Part shown: in pieces, positions 19,010 to 27,455 of the stretch
Layout of the letters: each line of letters begins with the position of its first letter
How positions within the stretch are numbered: the stretch's first letter is position 1
Translations under genes and position numbers: made by a program
The notes under the pieces: model-generated
What the model saw: the letters and a program-made list of their open reading frames with translations, nothing else
What the model was told of the DNA's origin: nothing
Databases searched by the model: none
NCBI GenBank assembly: GCA_016709335.1
Contig: JADJNC010000009.1
Coordinates: forward strand, 66,712 to 130,711
From: Candidatus Propionivibrio dominans
Lineage (GTDB): Bacteria > Pseudomonadota > Gammaproteobacteria > Burkholderiales > Rhodocyclaceae
Length of the DNA stretch: 64,000 nucleotides
Direction: 5' to 3'

Positions 19010-19630
19010 ATGAGCGCCGCAATGACGCCGGATACAAGGCCTGAAAATCGTGACGAAACGTACGACACGTTTCGGCGCTCATTGCGTCAGCAGCGCATTG
19101 AGCGTCGTCTGGCACTGTCGGCAGACGAGTGCGCTCTTCTTTCAGCGAAAATTTGCGAGCACATACAGGATAACTTTCCGCAACTGGCAGGACTGCGCGT
19201 CGGATTCTGCTGGCCGGTAAAAAACGAGCCCGATCTGCGGCCACTGATCATGTCGTGGATTGAATCCGGCCAGGCCGGGTTTGCGGCGCTGTTGCCGGTT
19301 GTCCGCGAAGTCAACGCCGCACTCGTCTTCCGCAAGTGGACTCCAGGCCAACGGCTGATTGCCGACCGTTACGGCATCCCGACGCCGGCCGCAGGAGAAT
19401 TTCTGCTGCCGCAAGCACTGTTGCTGCCGGTCAATGCATTCGATGCCGCCGGCTACCGCATCGGTTATGGCGGCGGCTTCTTTGACCGCACGCTGGCCGC
19501 GCTCAAACCGGCTCCGCTAAGCATCGGCGTCGGTTTTGAACTGGCTCGCGTCGACTCGATCCGCCCCGAAGCACACGATGTCCGGCTCGATGCCATGGTC
19601 AGCGAAGCCGGAGTTTTCAGACACATTTGA
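19010..19630 (+). CDS. 5-formyltetrahydrofolate cyclo-ligase
   Basis: Converts 5-formyl-THF to 5,10-methenyl-THF with ATP. 206 residues, start ATG 19010. The basic N-terminal part contains FRRSLRQQRIERR; the ATP/substrate-binding motif GYRIGYGGGFFDRTLA lies near residue 150, and SIGVGFELARVD near the C-terminus. Divergent with slt. Followed immediately by a repeat element. I see no 6S RNA, although ssrS sits beside this gene in some proteobacteria. Confidence 0.9.
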   Translation: MSAAMTPDTRPENRDETYDTFRRSLRQQRIERRLALSADECALLSAKICEHIQDNFPQLAGLRVGFCWPVKNEPDLRPLIMSWIESGQAGFAALLPVVREVNAALVFRKWTPGQRLIADRYGIPTPAAGEFLLPQALLLPVNAFDAAGYRIGYGGGFFDRTLAALKPAPLSIGVGFELARVDSIRPEAHDVRLDAMVSEAGVFRHI

Positions 19631-19634
19631 CCTC

Positions 19635-19833
19635 AGAGGCTGTGAATTAATGGAGAATCACCTCCCAAACCGTCATTCCGGCGCACCCCAAGGGTATTTC
19701 CTACGGGGCACAAGCCGGAATCCAGTACCTTCTCTGATATCCATTAAAACAATCAGATAAACGAGCTGGACCCCGGCTTCCGCCGGGGTGACGAGCATGG
19801 AAATCAGGCAGTAATGATTTTTTCACAACCTCT
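19635..19833 (+). repeat. Family-1 composite REP element, copy C
   Basis: Starts AGAGGCTGTGAATTAATGGA five bases after the cyclo-ligase stop and ends TTTTTTCACAACCTCT. Contains a CATTCCGGCGCACCCCAAGG variant of the first palindrome and GACCCCGGCTTCCGCCGGGG. Nearly collinear with copy B at 13275-13470. Confidence 0.7.
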
Positions 19834-19912
19834 CAGCCGGCAGACCCCGGCAACAATACGCTTCAGGCCTTTAATTACCGGGTTTTTACCAGCTCCGGGG
19901 GATCACCATTCA

Positions 19913-20071
19913 GGGAAACGTTGAATAAGCCGTCACACCGGCGGAAGCCGGTGTCCAGTGCCTTGACTTATCTGGATGCCGGCTTTTGCCCCGAAGGTGA
20001 AAGGTCATATGGTTCAAATACCGCTAGGGTGCGCCGGAATGACGTTTTGATACTTGTTCAGCGGTTCCTTA
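19913..20071 (+). repeat. Family-2 TIR element, copy 2, overlapping the stop of the gamma-subunit gene
   Basis: Left end GGGAAACGTTGAATAAG, right end CTTGTTCAGCGGTTCCTTA (inverted). Internal palindromes are CACCGGCGGAAGCCGGTG and a CCGGCTTTTGCC/GCCGGAATGACG pair separated by a unique stretch. The right terminus contains, on the minus strand, the TAA that ends the gamma-subunit reading frame (CGC TAA GGAACC). Confidence 0.65.
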
Positions 20072-20439
20072 GCGCACAGTATGCGAGCCGTGCTGGGCAA
20101 TTCGCCCTTCCGCGGTCCACGCGGCACTGCGCTGCGAGGGCTGGATGTTGATAATCCGATGCGGTGCGCCATCCATGACGACGAATACCGCTGCGGCGAT
20201 GGCTGCGATGTTGTCCAGTGCTTCGACGTCGGCTCTGTTGTCGGGCACGGCTTTTGGCGTGGCCACCTTTTTCCGTGTGCGGTCTTGGGTGCGGCCTTGA
20301 AGAAAAGCGCCGCGCGATTCAACAGCGGAAAACACGACAGCACGACGCCAATGCCGCTGATGATGATGAAGCTGAGAAAGAAGTCGATAACGCTGACAAT
20401 TATCGCCCCCTGGAGCGTATCCGGAACAAGAGCGGTCAT
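20069..20439 (-). CDS. Sodium-pump decarboxylase gamma-like subunit (one frameshift)
   Basis: Begins MTALVPDTLQGAIIVSVIDF with one long membrane segment (about residues 12-45), as in OadG-type subunits, then a basic linker. After AHGK the frame is lost. One extra A in the five-base run at 20268-20272 would restore KKVATPKAVPDN followed by the family's C-terminal domain (ALDNIAAIAAAVFVVMDG, PHRIINIQPS) ending SHTVR. Together the two pieces make about 123 residues. The gamma subunit anchors the Na+-translocating decarboxylase complex. It follows the beta subunit and a 30-codon ORF. Sequencing error or true frameshift cannot be separated here. Confidence 0.7.
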
Positions 20440-20528
20440 GACGGCCTCGCCTCTATGGTAATAACAAAAGAATGAGCACCAGGTGGCAGCATCGACGCTG
20501 CAATGAAACAGGGGATCACGTGTTTCAT
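20436..20528 (-). CDS. Possible 30-codon ORF between decarboxylase beta and gamma subunits
   Basis: ATG 20528-20526 lies 2 bases after the beta-subunit TGA. The frame encodes MKHVIPCFIAASMLPPGAHS plus 10 residues and ends in TGA 20438-20436, overlapping the gamma-subunit ATG (TCATGA). This gapless coupling suggests translation, but its ribosome-binding site is weak and the peptide is not recognised. It may only serve translational coupling. Confidence 0.35.
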   Translation of the reverse strand: MKHVIPCFIAASMLPPGAHSFVITIEARPS

Positions 20529-20530
20529 GC

Positions 20531-21700
20531 TCAGTTCGCTCCCAGCAGGGCGAGCAGAATACCGCCCGAGATGGCCGTTCCGAAAACACCGGCAAGGTTG
20601 GGTCCCATGGCATGGTAAATCAGGAGATTTTTCGGATTCGCCTTGTACGCCTCGATATGCGCGACGCGCGCCGCGATGGGGACGGAGGCGATACCGGCCG
20701 CCCCGATCAGCGGATTGATCTTCGTCTTGAGGAACAGATTCATGATCTTTGCGGTCACCACCCCGGAACCCGTACCGAAGAGGAATGCAATCAGTCCCAG
20801 TACGACGATTTCGAGGGTCTGGAAGGTGAGAAATTTCTCGGCCGCCATGGTCGATCCGATGGCCACGGTCAAAATGATGATGATGACGTTCATCAGCCCG
20901 CCGGTGGCCGTCTTCGACAGTCGATCCGTCACACCGACCTCTCTGAGCAGGTTGCCGAGCATGAGCATGGAGATCAGCGGGGCGACCGGCGGAAAGAACA
21001 GGTTGACGATAATGGCGATGACGAGGGGGAAGGCGATTTTTTCCAGCTTGGTCACTTTGCGTGATTCCGCCATGCCTATTTCACGTTCCGCCTTGGTGGT
21101 CAACAGACGCATCACCGGCGGCTGGATCATCGGCATCAGCGCCATGTAAGAGTAGGCGGCGACGGAAATCGGGCCGAGCAGATGCGGTGCCAGTTTGACC
21201 GCGACGAAAATCGCCATCGGCCCGTCAGCGCCGCCGATGAGCCCGATGGCTCCTGCTTCGCTGAGTGTGAAACCGAGCATCTTGGCAAGAATCAGCGCCA
21301 CGAAAATGCCCAGATGCGCTCCCGCCCCGAGGAGGACCAGCTTGGGATTGGCGATCATCGGCCCGAAGTTGGTCATCGCTCCGACACCGAGGAAAATCAG
21401 CGGAGGGATGATGAGCTTTTCAACGCCCATGTAGGCATAGTGGAACAACCCGCCATCCTTCACTGCGTAGAGCAGCGCCGAGATGGCTGGTCCACCCGGG
21501 ATGTCCGGTGGGCCGGGCACGTTGGCCACGATGCACGAAAACCCGATACCGACGAGCAGCAAGGGCTCGTAGTGCTTGGCGATCGCCAGGTAGATCATGA
21601 TCACGCCAATGATGATCATGAACAGGTTACCTATGGAAAAGTTAACCGCACCAGTCTGGTCGAGGAGTGCCTGCAAAAAGATCGGTATCTGGTCCAGCAA
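20531..21700 (-). CDS. Na+-translocating decarboxylase beta subunit (OadB/GcdB/MadB family)
   Basis: 389-residue integral membrane protein that couples decarboxylation of a biotin-bound carboxyl group to sodium export. About nine or more hydrophobic segments are visible. Family signatures: GVGAMTNFGPMI, the conserved GAIGLIGGADGPMAIFVA with the Na+-linked Asp, and NPLIGAAGIASVPIAARVAH near the C-terminus. The substrate (oxaloacetate, methylmalonyl-CoA, glutaconyl-CoA or malonate) cannot be decided, because no alpha subunit is in the window. Divergent from a two-component system that may control it. Confidence 0.88.
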   Translation of the reverse strand: MLDQIPIFLQALLDQTGAVNFSIGNLFMIIIGVIMIYLAIAKHYEPLLLVGIGFSCIVANVPGPPDIPGGPAISALLYAVKDGGLFHYAYMGVEKLIIPPLIFLGVGAMTNFGPMIANPKLVLLGAGAHLGIFVALILAKMLGFTLSEAGAIGLIGGADGPMAIFVAVKLAPHLLGPISVAAYSYMALMPMIQPPVMRLLTTKAEREIGMAESRKVTKLEKIAFPLVIAIIVNLFFPPVAPLISMLMLGNLLREVGVTDRLSKTATGGLMNVIIIILTVAIGSTMAAEKFLTFQTLEIVVLGLIAFLFGTGSGVVTAKIMNLFLKTKINPLIGAAGIASVPIAARVAHIEAYKANPKNLLIYHAMGPNLAGVFGTAISGGILLALLGAN

Positions 21701-21828
21701 GTTACACCTTCTTTCGACGACGCCTGCGTCAGCAGGCTATCGATTCTGATTTAAAGTCGTTAATGACAAATACTTGCCATCTGGTTTTTTCGAGTCGATG
21801 CATCATACGCGGCCAAGGCGCAGCAGGA

Positions 21829-21846
21829 ACTAGGGTTGCCCCTAGT
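21829..21846. promoter_or_regulatory. Perfect inverted repeat in the oadB-like/kinase divergent region (candidate operator)
   Basis: ACTAGGG-TTGC-CCCTAGT: 7-base perfect arms around 4 bases, 129 bases upstream of the beta-subunit start and 117 bases before the histidine kinase. Size and position fit a dimeric activator such as the FixJ-type regulator encoded next door; binding is inference. Confidence 0.4.
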
Positions 21847-21962
21847 CTTCATACGCGCCATCGGGTCATGCTAAGGTGCTGGCTGGTCTTCAGATTCGAC
21901 AGGAATTAAGTGTTGAAAGCTTCAGTTGTTTCGCGTAACGGGTACGCTCGGAGGCGTACGCT

Positions 21963-23426
21963 GTGAAGCCGTGGACAGCGCCACAGCAAGCTCAGCCATG
22001 GGTTTCCGCCTTGACTCGCTGGGCCACCAACAGCCCTGTCGCCGCAACGGGTTTGGCCCTGGTGCTGGTGGCTCTGGTCGCAACACTCGACCATGCCACC
22101 GGCTACGAGTTGCGCTTCGCCATGCTCTATCTGATACCGATCGCCCTGGCGACGTGGGCCGGTGGCTTGCGCGCGGGCGTAGCGATTGTTGTGCTATCCA
22201 GCTTTTTCTGGCTGGTGAGTTTTGGCTCTTCCCACCCGTATTCAGGCGACTTTTTCTTCTACTGGGAAGGCGTTGTGATGGTCGTCGTATATATTGCCTT
22301 CGTTTTATTGCTGGCACGCCTGCGGGTCGCGTTGACCCGGGCCGACGAGCGCTTCGTGCGGGTGCTCGAGGAATTGCACGCCGCAGTTTATGTTGCTGAC
22401 CAGGATAGCGGCAGAATCCTTTATGCCAATCGCAGCCTCGCGCGCATGATCGACGCCGAACCTGGCGCACTGAGCGCAGATGAACTGGGCAAACGCTTTG
22501 GCCTCGGCGAGGCCAACGCCGGGAGTACGCCCGGCGAAGACAAAGAATCGAGCACGGCGCAAATCGTCGCGCGCGAAGTGCGCGACCCTATAAGCGGCCG
22601 TTGGTACCTGGTACAGGTCGTTCCGATCCCGTGGAAATCCAGCCGGCGCGTCAGCGTCCAGGTGATCACCGATATCTCCGAAAAGAAGCGTGCAAAAGCT
22701 TTGAAACAGCAACATCAGGACATGTTGCACCAGACCGCCCGCCTGGCGGCGCTGGCGGAGATTGCCTCCTCTCTGGCCCACGAAGTCAACCAGCCCTTGA
22801 TGGCCATCGCCAGCTATAACGACGCTTGCCTGCGCATGCTGGCCGCGCCCGGTATCGAAAAGAAGGAACTCGTCACCGCCCTGAAGCGCAGCCGCGAGCA
22901 AGCTCTGCGGGCAGGAAAAATCATCAGCCGTGTGCGTGACTTCATTCGCAGCAGACGTCCGAGTCCAACTCATTTTGATATCAATGCACTGATACGTGAA
23001 TCGCTGGAACTCCTGGAGACCCAACTGGAAGACAATGCGGTGACAGCCGAGTTGTCCTTGTCCGAAGCCCCACTGATGACCCATGCCGACCGTACCCTGC
23101 TACTCCAGGTTATCGTGAATCTGCTGCAGAACGCCATCGATGCCATGGAAGAAACAGAGCCATCCTGTCGGCAACTCGAGGTGTCGAGCACCGAGGCAGC
23201 GGATGGTGCCATCGTTGTCTCTGTTTCCGATCAGGGCGTGGGTATTCCCGAAGAGATCGCCGTTCGGCTTTACACACCTTTATTTACCACCAAGTCCCAT
23301 GGCCTGGGCCTCGGGCTGTCGATCTGCCGCTCGGTTGTCGAGGCGCACGGTGGTCGCATATGGCATAGCGCAGACCCGGTCAGCGGGTGCACCTTTCACT
23401 TCACCTTGCCCCCGGAGATCGATTGA
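21963..23426 (+). CDS. PAS-domain sensor histidine kinase
   Basis: 487 residues. An N-terminal membrane region with about four hydrophobic segments (residues 28-120) is followed by a PAS domain (about 135-240, FVRVLEELHAAVYVADQDSG), HisKA with the phospho-acceptor His in SSLAHEVNQPLMAIASY, and HATPase_c with the N-box NLLQNAIDAM, DQGVGIPEEI and GLGLGLSICRSVVEAHGG. This layout is that of FixL/DctS-type kinases. The stop overlaps the regulator's ATG (ATGA). Its neighbour is a decarboxylase Na+ pump, so the stimulus may be a dicarboxylate or malonate; this is inference. Confidence 0.9.
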   Translation: MKPWTAPQQAQPWVSALTRWATNSPVAATGLALVLVALVATLDHATGYELRFAMLYLIPIALATWAGGLRAGVAIVVLSSFFWLVSFGSSHPYSGDFFFYWEGVVMVVVYIAFVLLLARLRVALTRADERFVRVLEELHAAVYVADQDSGRILYANRSLARMIDAEPGALSADELGKRFGLGEANAGSTPGEDKESSTAQIVAREVRDPISGRWYLVQVVPIPWKSSRRVSVQVITDISEKKRAKALKQQHQDMLHQTARLAALAEIASSLAHEVNQPLMAIASYNDACLRMLAAPGIEKKELVTALKRSREQALRAGKIISRVRDFIRSRRPSPTHFDINALIRESLELLETQLEDNAVTAELSLSEAPLMTHADRTLLLQVIVNLLQNAIDAMEETEPSCRQLEVSSTEAADGAIVVSVSDQGVGIPEEIAVRLYTPLFTTKSHGLGLGLSICRSVVEAHGGRIWHSADPVSGCTFHFTLPPEID

Positions 23427-24061
23427 TGAAATTGCACGATAACGGGAACACAGTATTTGTCGTGGACGACGATGCGGCCGTTTGCGATGCGCTCGGGATG
23501 CTGCTGCGGACAGCCGGGATGGAAGTCGAGACTTTCCGCTCAGCCGCTTCTTTCCTGAAAGAGCTACGCCCTGGGCAGACGGGCTGCCTGGTGCTGGACA
23601 TCCGCATGCCCGGAATGAGCGGACTTGATCTGCAGGACGAATTGCACAGGCGCAAAATTTACATCCCTATCGTTTTTCTTACCGGACACGGCGATGTTCC
23701 AATGGCGGTGCGTGCGCTGAAGAAAGGTGCCGTCGATTTCATCGAGAAGCCCCATGAAGCGGAGCGGTTGGTTCTGGCGGTACTCAACGCCTTGCGCATG
23801 GACGATGAACGGCGCAAACAGACTAACCGGCATGGCGATTTATCTCTTGATCTGGCGACCCGTCTGGCAACGCTTTCCGAGCGCGAACGGGAAGTTCTGA
23901 ACCGAATTCTTGAGGGCAAGCAGACCCGTCAGATCACCGACGAGTTGTGCATCAGTGTCAAGACCGTTGAATTTCACCGTGCCCGCATCAGGGAAAAGCT
24001 TGGCGTCACAACGCAAGCCCAGTTGTTCAGCCTTTTCATAGCGTCGGAGGGCGATGCTTGA
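23426..24061 (+). CDS. FixJ/NarL-type response regulator
   Basis: 211 residues. Receiver domain with acidic pocket VFVVDDDAAV, phospho-accepting Asp in CLVLDIRMPGMSGLDL and conserved Lys in DFIEKP. The C-terminal LuxR-type HTH is LSEREREVLNRILEGK, ending VKTVEFHRARIREKLG. Start ATG 23426 overlaps the kinase stop. Probably the cognate partner of that kinase. The DNA immediately downstream is the abnormal T-free segment. Confidence 0.92.
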   Translation: MKLHDNGNTVFVVDDDAAVCDALGMLLRTAGMEVETFRSAASFLKELRPGQTGCLVLDIRMPGMSGLDLQDELHRRKIYIPIVFLTGHGDVPMAVRALKKGAVDFIEKPHEAERLVLAVLNALRMDDERRKQTNRHGDLSLDLATRLATLSEREREVLNRILEGKQTRQITDELCISVKTVEFHRARIREKLGVTTQAQLFSLFIASEGDA

Positions 24062-24105
24062 AGCGTGCAGTTTGCCGGTGTGCGCTTGCCGACTTTGCGA
24101 TGGAT

Positions 24106-25008
24106 AAAACGGCCCCCCGCCGCCGCGCCGCGGCGCACCGAAGGAGCGCCGCCGCGCGGCACGCCCGGGGGCGCGGGACGACGCGGGGCGGCGCCACGCC
24201 GGCGGGGGAGGGCAACAGAGGCCGCCGGCACCGCGGAGGCAGACACAGCGGGAAACAGGGGGCCCCCCGGGGCGCGGGCCGGCCGCGCGCGACCGGCGAC
24301 GCCGCCAGGCAGGCCGGGCGGGGGGGGGGCGCGGGCGAGCACGGGGCGCGCCGGCGCGGCCCGCCGGCCGCCGACCCGGGCCCGCGCGCGGGGGCAGCGG
24401 CCGACGCGCCCCAGCGCGGGCAGCCCCGGCGGGGCCGGACCGCCGGCGCCGCCGCCGCGGCCCCCAGCGCGGGCCCCCCGGCGCGGGGCCGGGGGCGGCC
24501 GGAGGCACGTCGAGCCGCCGAGCCGCCGGGGGGCCGCGGCGGGCGCGAGGGCGGGCCCGGCGCCCGGCCGGCGGCGGCCGGCGCGCCGCGAAGGGCAGGC
24601 CCGCGGGCGCCGCCGGGAAGAACCCCACCCGGCCGGGGCCCGCCCCGCAGACGGGCCGGGCCGGGGCGCGCCGCGGCGCACAGCGCGCGGCCGGCGCCCC
24701 GGCCGCGAGCGGCGGCCCGGCCGCACGCAGCGCGCGGGCCGGGCCCGGAACCGAGGCCGCCGCCGGGAGGCCGCCCCGGAGCGCGACAGCGGAGAGCCCC
24801 CGCGCGGCGAACAGGCGGCCCGGGCGCGCCGCGGGGCGCGGGCGCCCGGCCGGCGCGGCCGCCCGGGGGGGCGCGGGGGGGGGGGCGCGGGGGGGCGGGG
24901 GGGGGGGGGGGAGGGGGGCCGGGGCGCGGGGCAGGGGCCGGGGGGGGGGGGGGGGGGGGGAAAGGGGCAAAAAAAAAAAAAAAACCGGGGACCCAAACCC
25001 ACAAACCC
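24106..25008. other. Abnormal T-depleted, G+C-saturated segment, probable sequencing/assembly artefact
   Basis: From 24106 to 25008 the plus strand contains exactly one T (24510). The segment is almost pure G and C with scattered A. Its right end degenerates through runs of G (24898-24911 and 24941-24960) into A16 (24969-24984). Flanking DNA is ordinary. Long open frames appear in all directions only because stop codons need T or A; their products are Ala/Arg/Gly/Pro repeats and are not genes. The gradual loss of complexity from right to left looks like the failing tail of a read built into the consensus. Confidence 0.8.
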
Positions 25009-25109
25009 TCCACTAGGCATCCTGCGCCAACAGGCAGCAGGGGACGTTAAAATTGCCTTGTTTCTCGCCGTTCCGACGCGCTGGACAGAGTATGCTTTGA
25101 TAGCTGCGG

Positions 25110-26237
25110 CTAACAAACCGAAGCCATTCGTTCCAGAGCACAATCCAGCGTTGTACGCGGGCAGCCGAAATTGAGTCGCACCCAGCCCGGCAAACCGAAA
25201 TCTCCGCCACTCGACAAGCCGACGCCGGCGGCTTCAAAGAATGTCGCCGGATCGGCCACACCGAGACCGCGCGCGTCAATCCAGGCCAGATAGGTGGCTT
25301 CGACGTGCGTCATGGACAATCCGGGAATGGCCGCAACGGCCGACTCGACGCGATCCCGGTTGGCGCGCAGTGTGCCGATCAGCGCCGCGTGCCACTCGTC
25401 GCAGTCACGATAGGCGGCTTCGCAGGCCGCCAGTCCGAGGGTATTCACGTGCGGAACGATGCCGCGCATCGCCCCGGTAAAACGGCGCCGCAGCGTTGCA
25501 TCGGATATCACCGCCAGGGCACAGCCGAGGCCGGGAATGTTGTAGGTCTTGGATGGCGCTATCAGGGTGATGCAGCGGCGGGCAATTTCGGCATCGATCA
25601 TCGCCAGCGGGATATGCCGGCGTTCGGCATCGAGGATCAGACCGCAATGAATTTCGTCGGAACAGACCGTCAGATCGTGGCGCTGGCAAAAGTCGGCGAG
25701 CGCGGCCAGCTCGTGCAGATGCCAGGCTCGGCCGACCGGATTATGCGGGTGGCAAAGCAGCAACAGGCCGCTTTCGGGCGTCAGCGCGGCTTCCAGCGCG
25801 GCGAAATCCCAGACCCACTGGCCATCCTGCAAACGCAAGCTCGCCTTTACCAGCTTGCGCCCGGACAGATGCGGCGCCGAGAGGAAAGGCGGATAGACCG
25901 GCGTCGCCGTCAGCACACTCCCCTCCACCGCGCGACAGGCGACGTTGATTCCGGTGACCAGCCCGGGCAACCAGACCAGCCATTCCGGCTCGACGTGCCA
26001 GTGGTACTCGCGCTGCAAGTGCCCGAGCACGGCGTCGATCAACGACGGCCAGGCTTCCGAGTAACCGAAATGTTGCTGCGCAACGCGTTGCTGTAACGCT
26101 GAGACGACGGCCGGCGGCGCTGCGAAATCCATATCGGCGACCCACAGCGGCACTACGTCGCGACCGGCGTATTTGTTCCACTTCAGCGAGTCGCCCCCGC
26201 GACGCTCGATCAGGCGGCCAAAGTCGAAGTCACTCAA
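25110..26237 (-). CDS. patB: MalY/PatB family PLP aminotransferase (cystathionine beta-lyase-like)
   Basis: About 375 residues, fold-type I PLP enzyme of the MalY/PatB group. The N-terminal signature RRGGDSLKWNKY then VVPLWVADMDF is typical; HPHNPVGRAW and the PLP-lysine segment LIAPSKTYNIPGLGCA are clear. It would cleave cystathionine or related C-S substrates. The start is taken as TTG 26237, because family similarity begins at FDFGRLIERR and the upstream cysK gene ends at 26249; it is not certain. Pairing with cysK and sbp suggests sulfur amino-acid metabolism. Confidence 0.85.
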   Translation of the reverse strand: MSDFDFGRLIERRGGDSLKWNKYAGRDVVPLWVADMDFAAPPAVVSALQQRVAQQHFGYSEAWPSLIDAVLGHLQREYHWHVEPEWLVWLPGLVTGINVACRAVEGSVLTATPVYPPFLSAPHLSGRKLVKASLRLQDGQWVWDFAALEAALTPESGLLLLCHPHNPVGRAWHLHELAALADFCQRHDLTVCSDEIHCGLILDAERRHIPLAMIDAEIARRCITLIAPSKTYNIPGLGCALAVISDATLRRRFTGAMRGIVPHVNTLGLAACEAAYRDCDEWHAALIGTLRANRDRVESAVAAIPGLSMTHVEATYLAWIDARGLGVADPATFFEAAGVGLSSGGDFGLPGWVRLNFGCPRTTLDCALERMASVC

Positions 26238-26248
26238 TCGCTTGCCCG

Positions 26249-27187
26249 TCAGACTTCGAGGTGGGCGTAGAGCTGGGTTGACAGGTAACGCTCGCCGAAC
26301 GAGGGGATGATCACCACCGTCAGCTTGCCGGCATTCTCCGGACGTCTGGCCACCATGAAGGCCGCCCACACGGCGGCGCCCGAGGAAATGCCGACCAGCA
26401 GCCCTTCATCGGTCGCCATGCGGCGTGCGGTGGCGAAGGCATCGTCCGCCGTGACGCGCACGACTTCATCATAAACGGCGGTATTCAATATTTTCGGGAC
26501 GAAACCGGCGCCGATGCCCTGAAGCGGGTGTGGTCCCTTGGCCCCGCCGGAGAGCACCGGCGACGCATCGGGTTCAACGGCGACGATCTGTACACCCGGC
26601 TTGCGCTCCTTGAGCACTTCGCCAACGCCGGTAATGGTGCCGCCGGTGCCGATGCCGGAAACGAAAATATCCACCTGCCCGTCGGTATCGCGCCAGATCT
26701 CCTCGGCCGTGGTAGCGCGATGAATCGCCGGATTGGCCGGATTTTCAAACTGTTGCGGAATGAAATAGCGCGCGTCGCCCGCCGCCATCTCCTCGGCACG
26801 CCGGATGGCGCCGCCCATGCCGTCCGGACCCGGCGTCAGCACCAGGTCGGCGCCGTAGGCCTTGAGCAGCAGGCGACGCTCACGGCTCATCGTTTCCGGC
26901 ATGACAAAGCAGCACTTGATGCCGTGTGCCGCGCAGACCATGGCCAGGCCAATTCCGGTATTACCCGACGTCGGCTCCAGAACGATGGTCTCCGCACCAA
27001 TCCGGCCCGCCGCCTGCGCGGCATCGATCATGGCGGAGGCGATTCGATCCTTGACGCTATGCGCCGGATTGAAGAACTCCAGCTTGACCGCCACGGTACC
27101 GTTGATGCCGGTAGCGAGGCGATTGAGACGGAGCAGCGGCGTATTGCCGATCAGGTCGGTCACAGAATTGGCGATTTTCAGGGGCAT
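26249..27187 (-). CDS. cysK: Cysteine synthase A (O-acetylserine sulfhydrylase)
   Basis: Forms cysteine from O-acetylserine and sulfide. 312 residues. PLP-binding Lys in [11 protein letters not shown] (residue about 43), [13 protein letters not shown], the phosphate-binding loop [14 protein letters not shown], and the substrate-side SSGAAVWAA. The C-terminus [15 protein letters not shown] is the usual CysK end. Directly followed by patB, probably in one transcript. Confidence 0.92.
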   Translation of the reverse strand: MPLKIANSVTDLIGNTPLLRLNRLATGINGTVAVKLEFFNPAHSVKDRIASAMIDAAQAAGRIGAETIVLEPTSGNTGIGLAMVCAAHGIKCCFVMPETMSRERRLLLKAYGADLVLTPGPDGMGGAIRRAEEMAAGDARYFIPQQFENPANPAIHRATTAEEIWRDTDGQVDIFVSGIGTGGTITGVGEVLKERKPGVQIVAVEPDASPVLSGGAKGPHPLQGIGAGFVPKILNTAVYDEVVRVTADDAFATARRMATDEGLLVGISSGAAVWAAFMVARRPENAGKLTVVIIPSFGERYLSTQLYAHLEV

Positions 27188-27303
27188 TTTGAGTTTTCCT
27201 CCGGGATGAAGTCAGGTGTGTAGTCTAGTCGGGAATCGCTGCGCGGGGAATGTCTTAGGAACGACTACGAAATAACCTTCTGAATTCTGGAACTGACAAT
27301 CCA

Positions 27304-27416
27304 GTAGGTCGGGTTAGCGTAGCGTCCCCCAGGAGGATTTGCTTCGCAGCATAACCCGACGGCAGTGTATGCCGTAACCAACGATTGTCGGGTTACGCTG
27401 CGCTAACCCGACCTAC
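27304..27416. repeat. Family-3 palindromic repeat between cysK and sbp
   Basis: Arms GTAGGTCGGGTTAGCG and CGCTAACCCGACCTAC face each other, with an inner GGAGGATTTGCTTCGCAGCA tract and ATAACCCGAC. A single-arm copy with the same TCCCCCAGGAGGATTTGC core is at 53172-53226. May act as a hairpin between convergently or serially read sulfur genes. Confidence 0.65.
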
Positions 27417-27455
27417 GAAGGGTCTCTAGTCCCGAATCGCGGCGTGGGGAATGTC

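Noticed and set aside
20504..20528. parS site near the decarboxylase genes (CACGTGTTTCAT)
   Set aside because: Only one half resembles the parS consensus. The symmetry present (ATGAAACA with a 9-base gap before TGTTTCAT) is not that of parS.
24058..25174. Several open frames of 300-390 codons in the G+C-saturated segment, on both strands
   Set aside because: Products are Ala/Arg/Gly/Pro repeats that exist only because stop codons are rare in DNA without T. They overlap each other in several frames and run into flanking genes out of frame.
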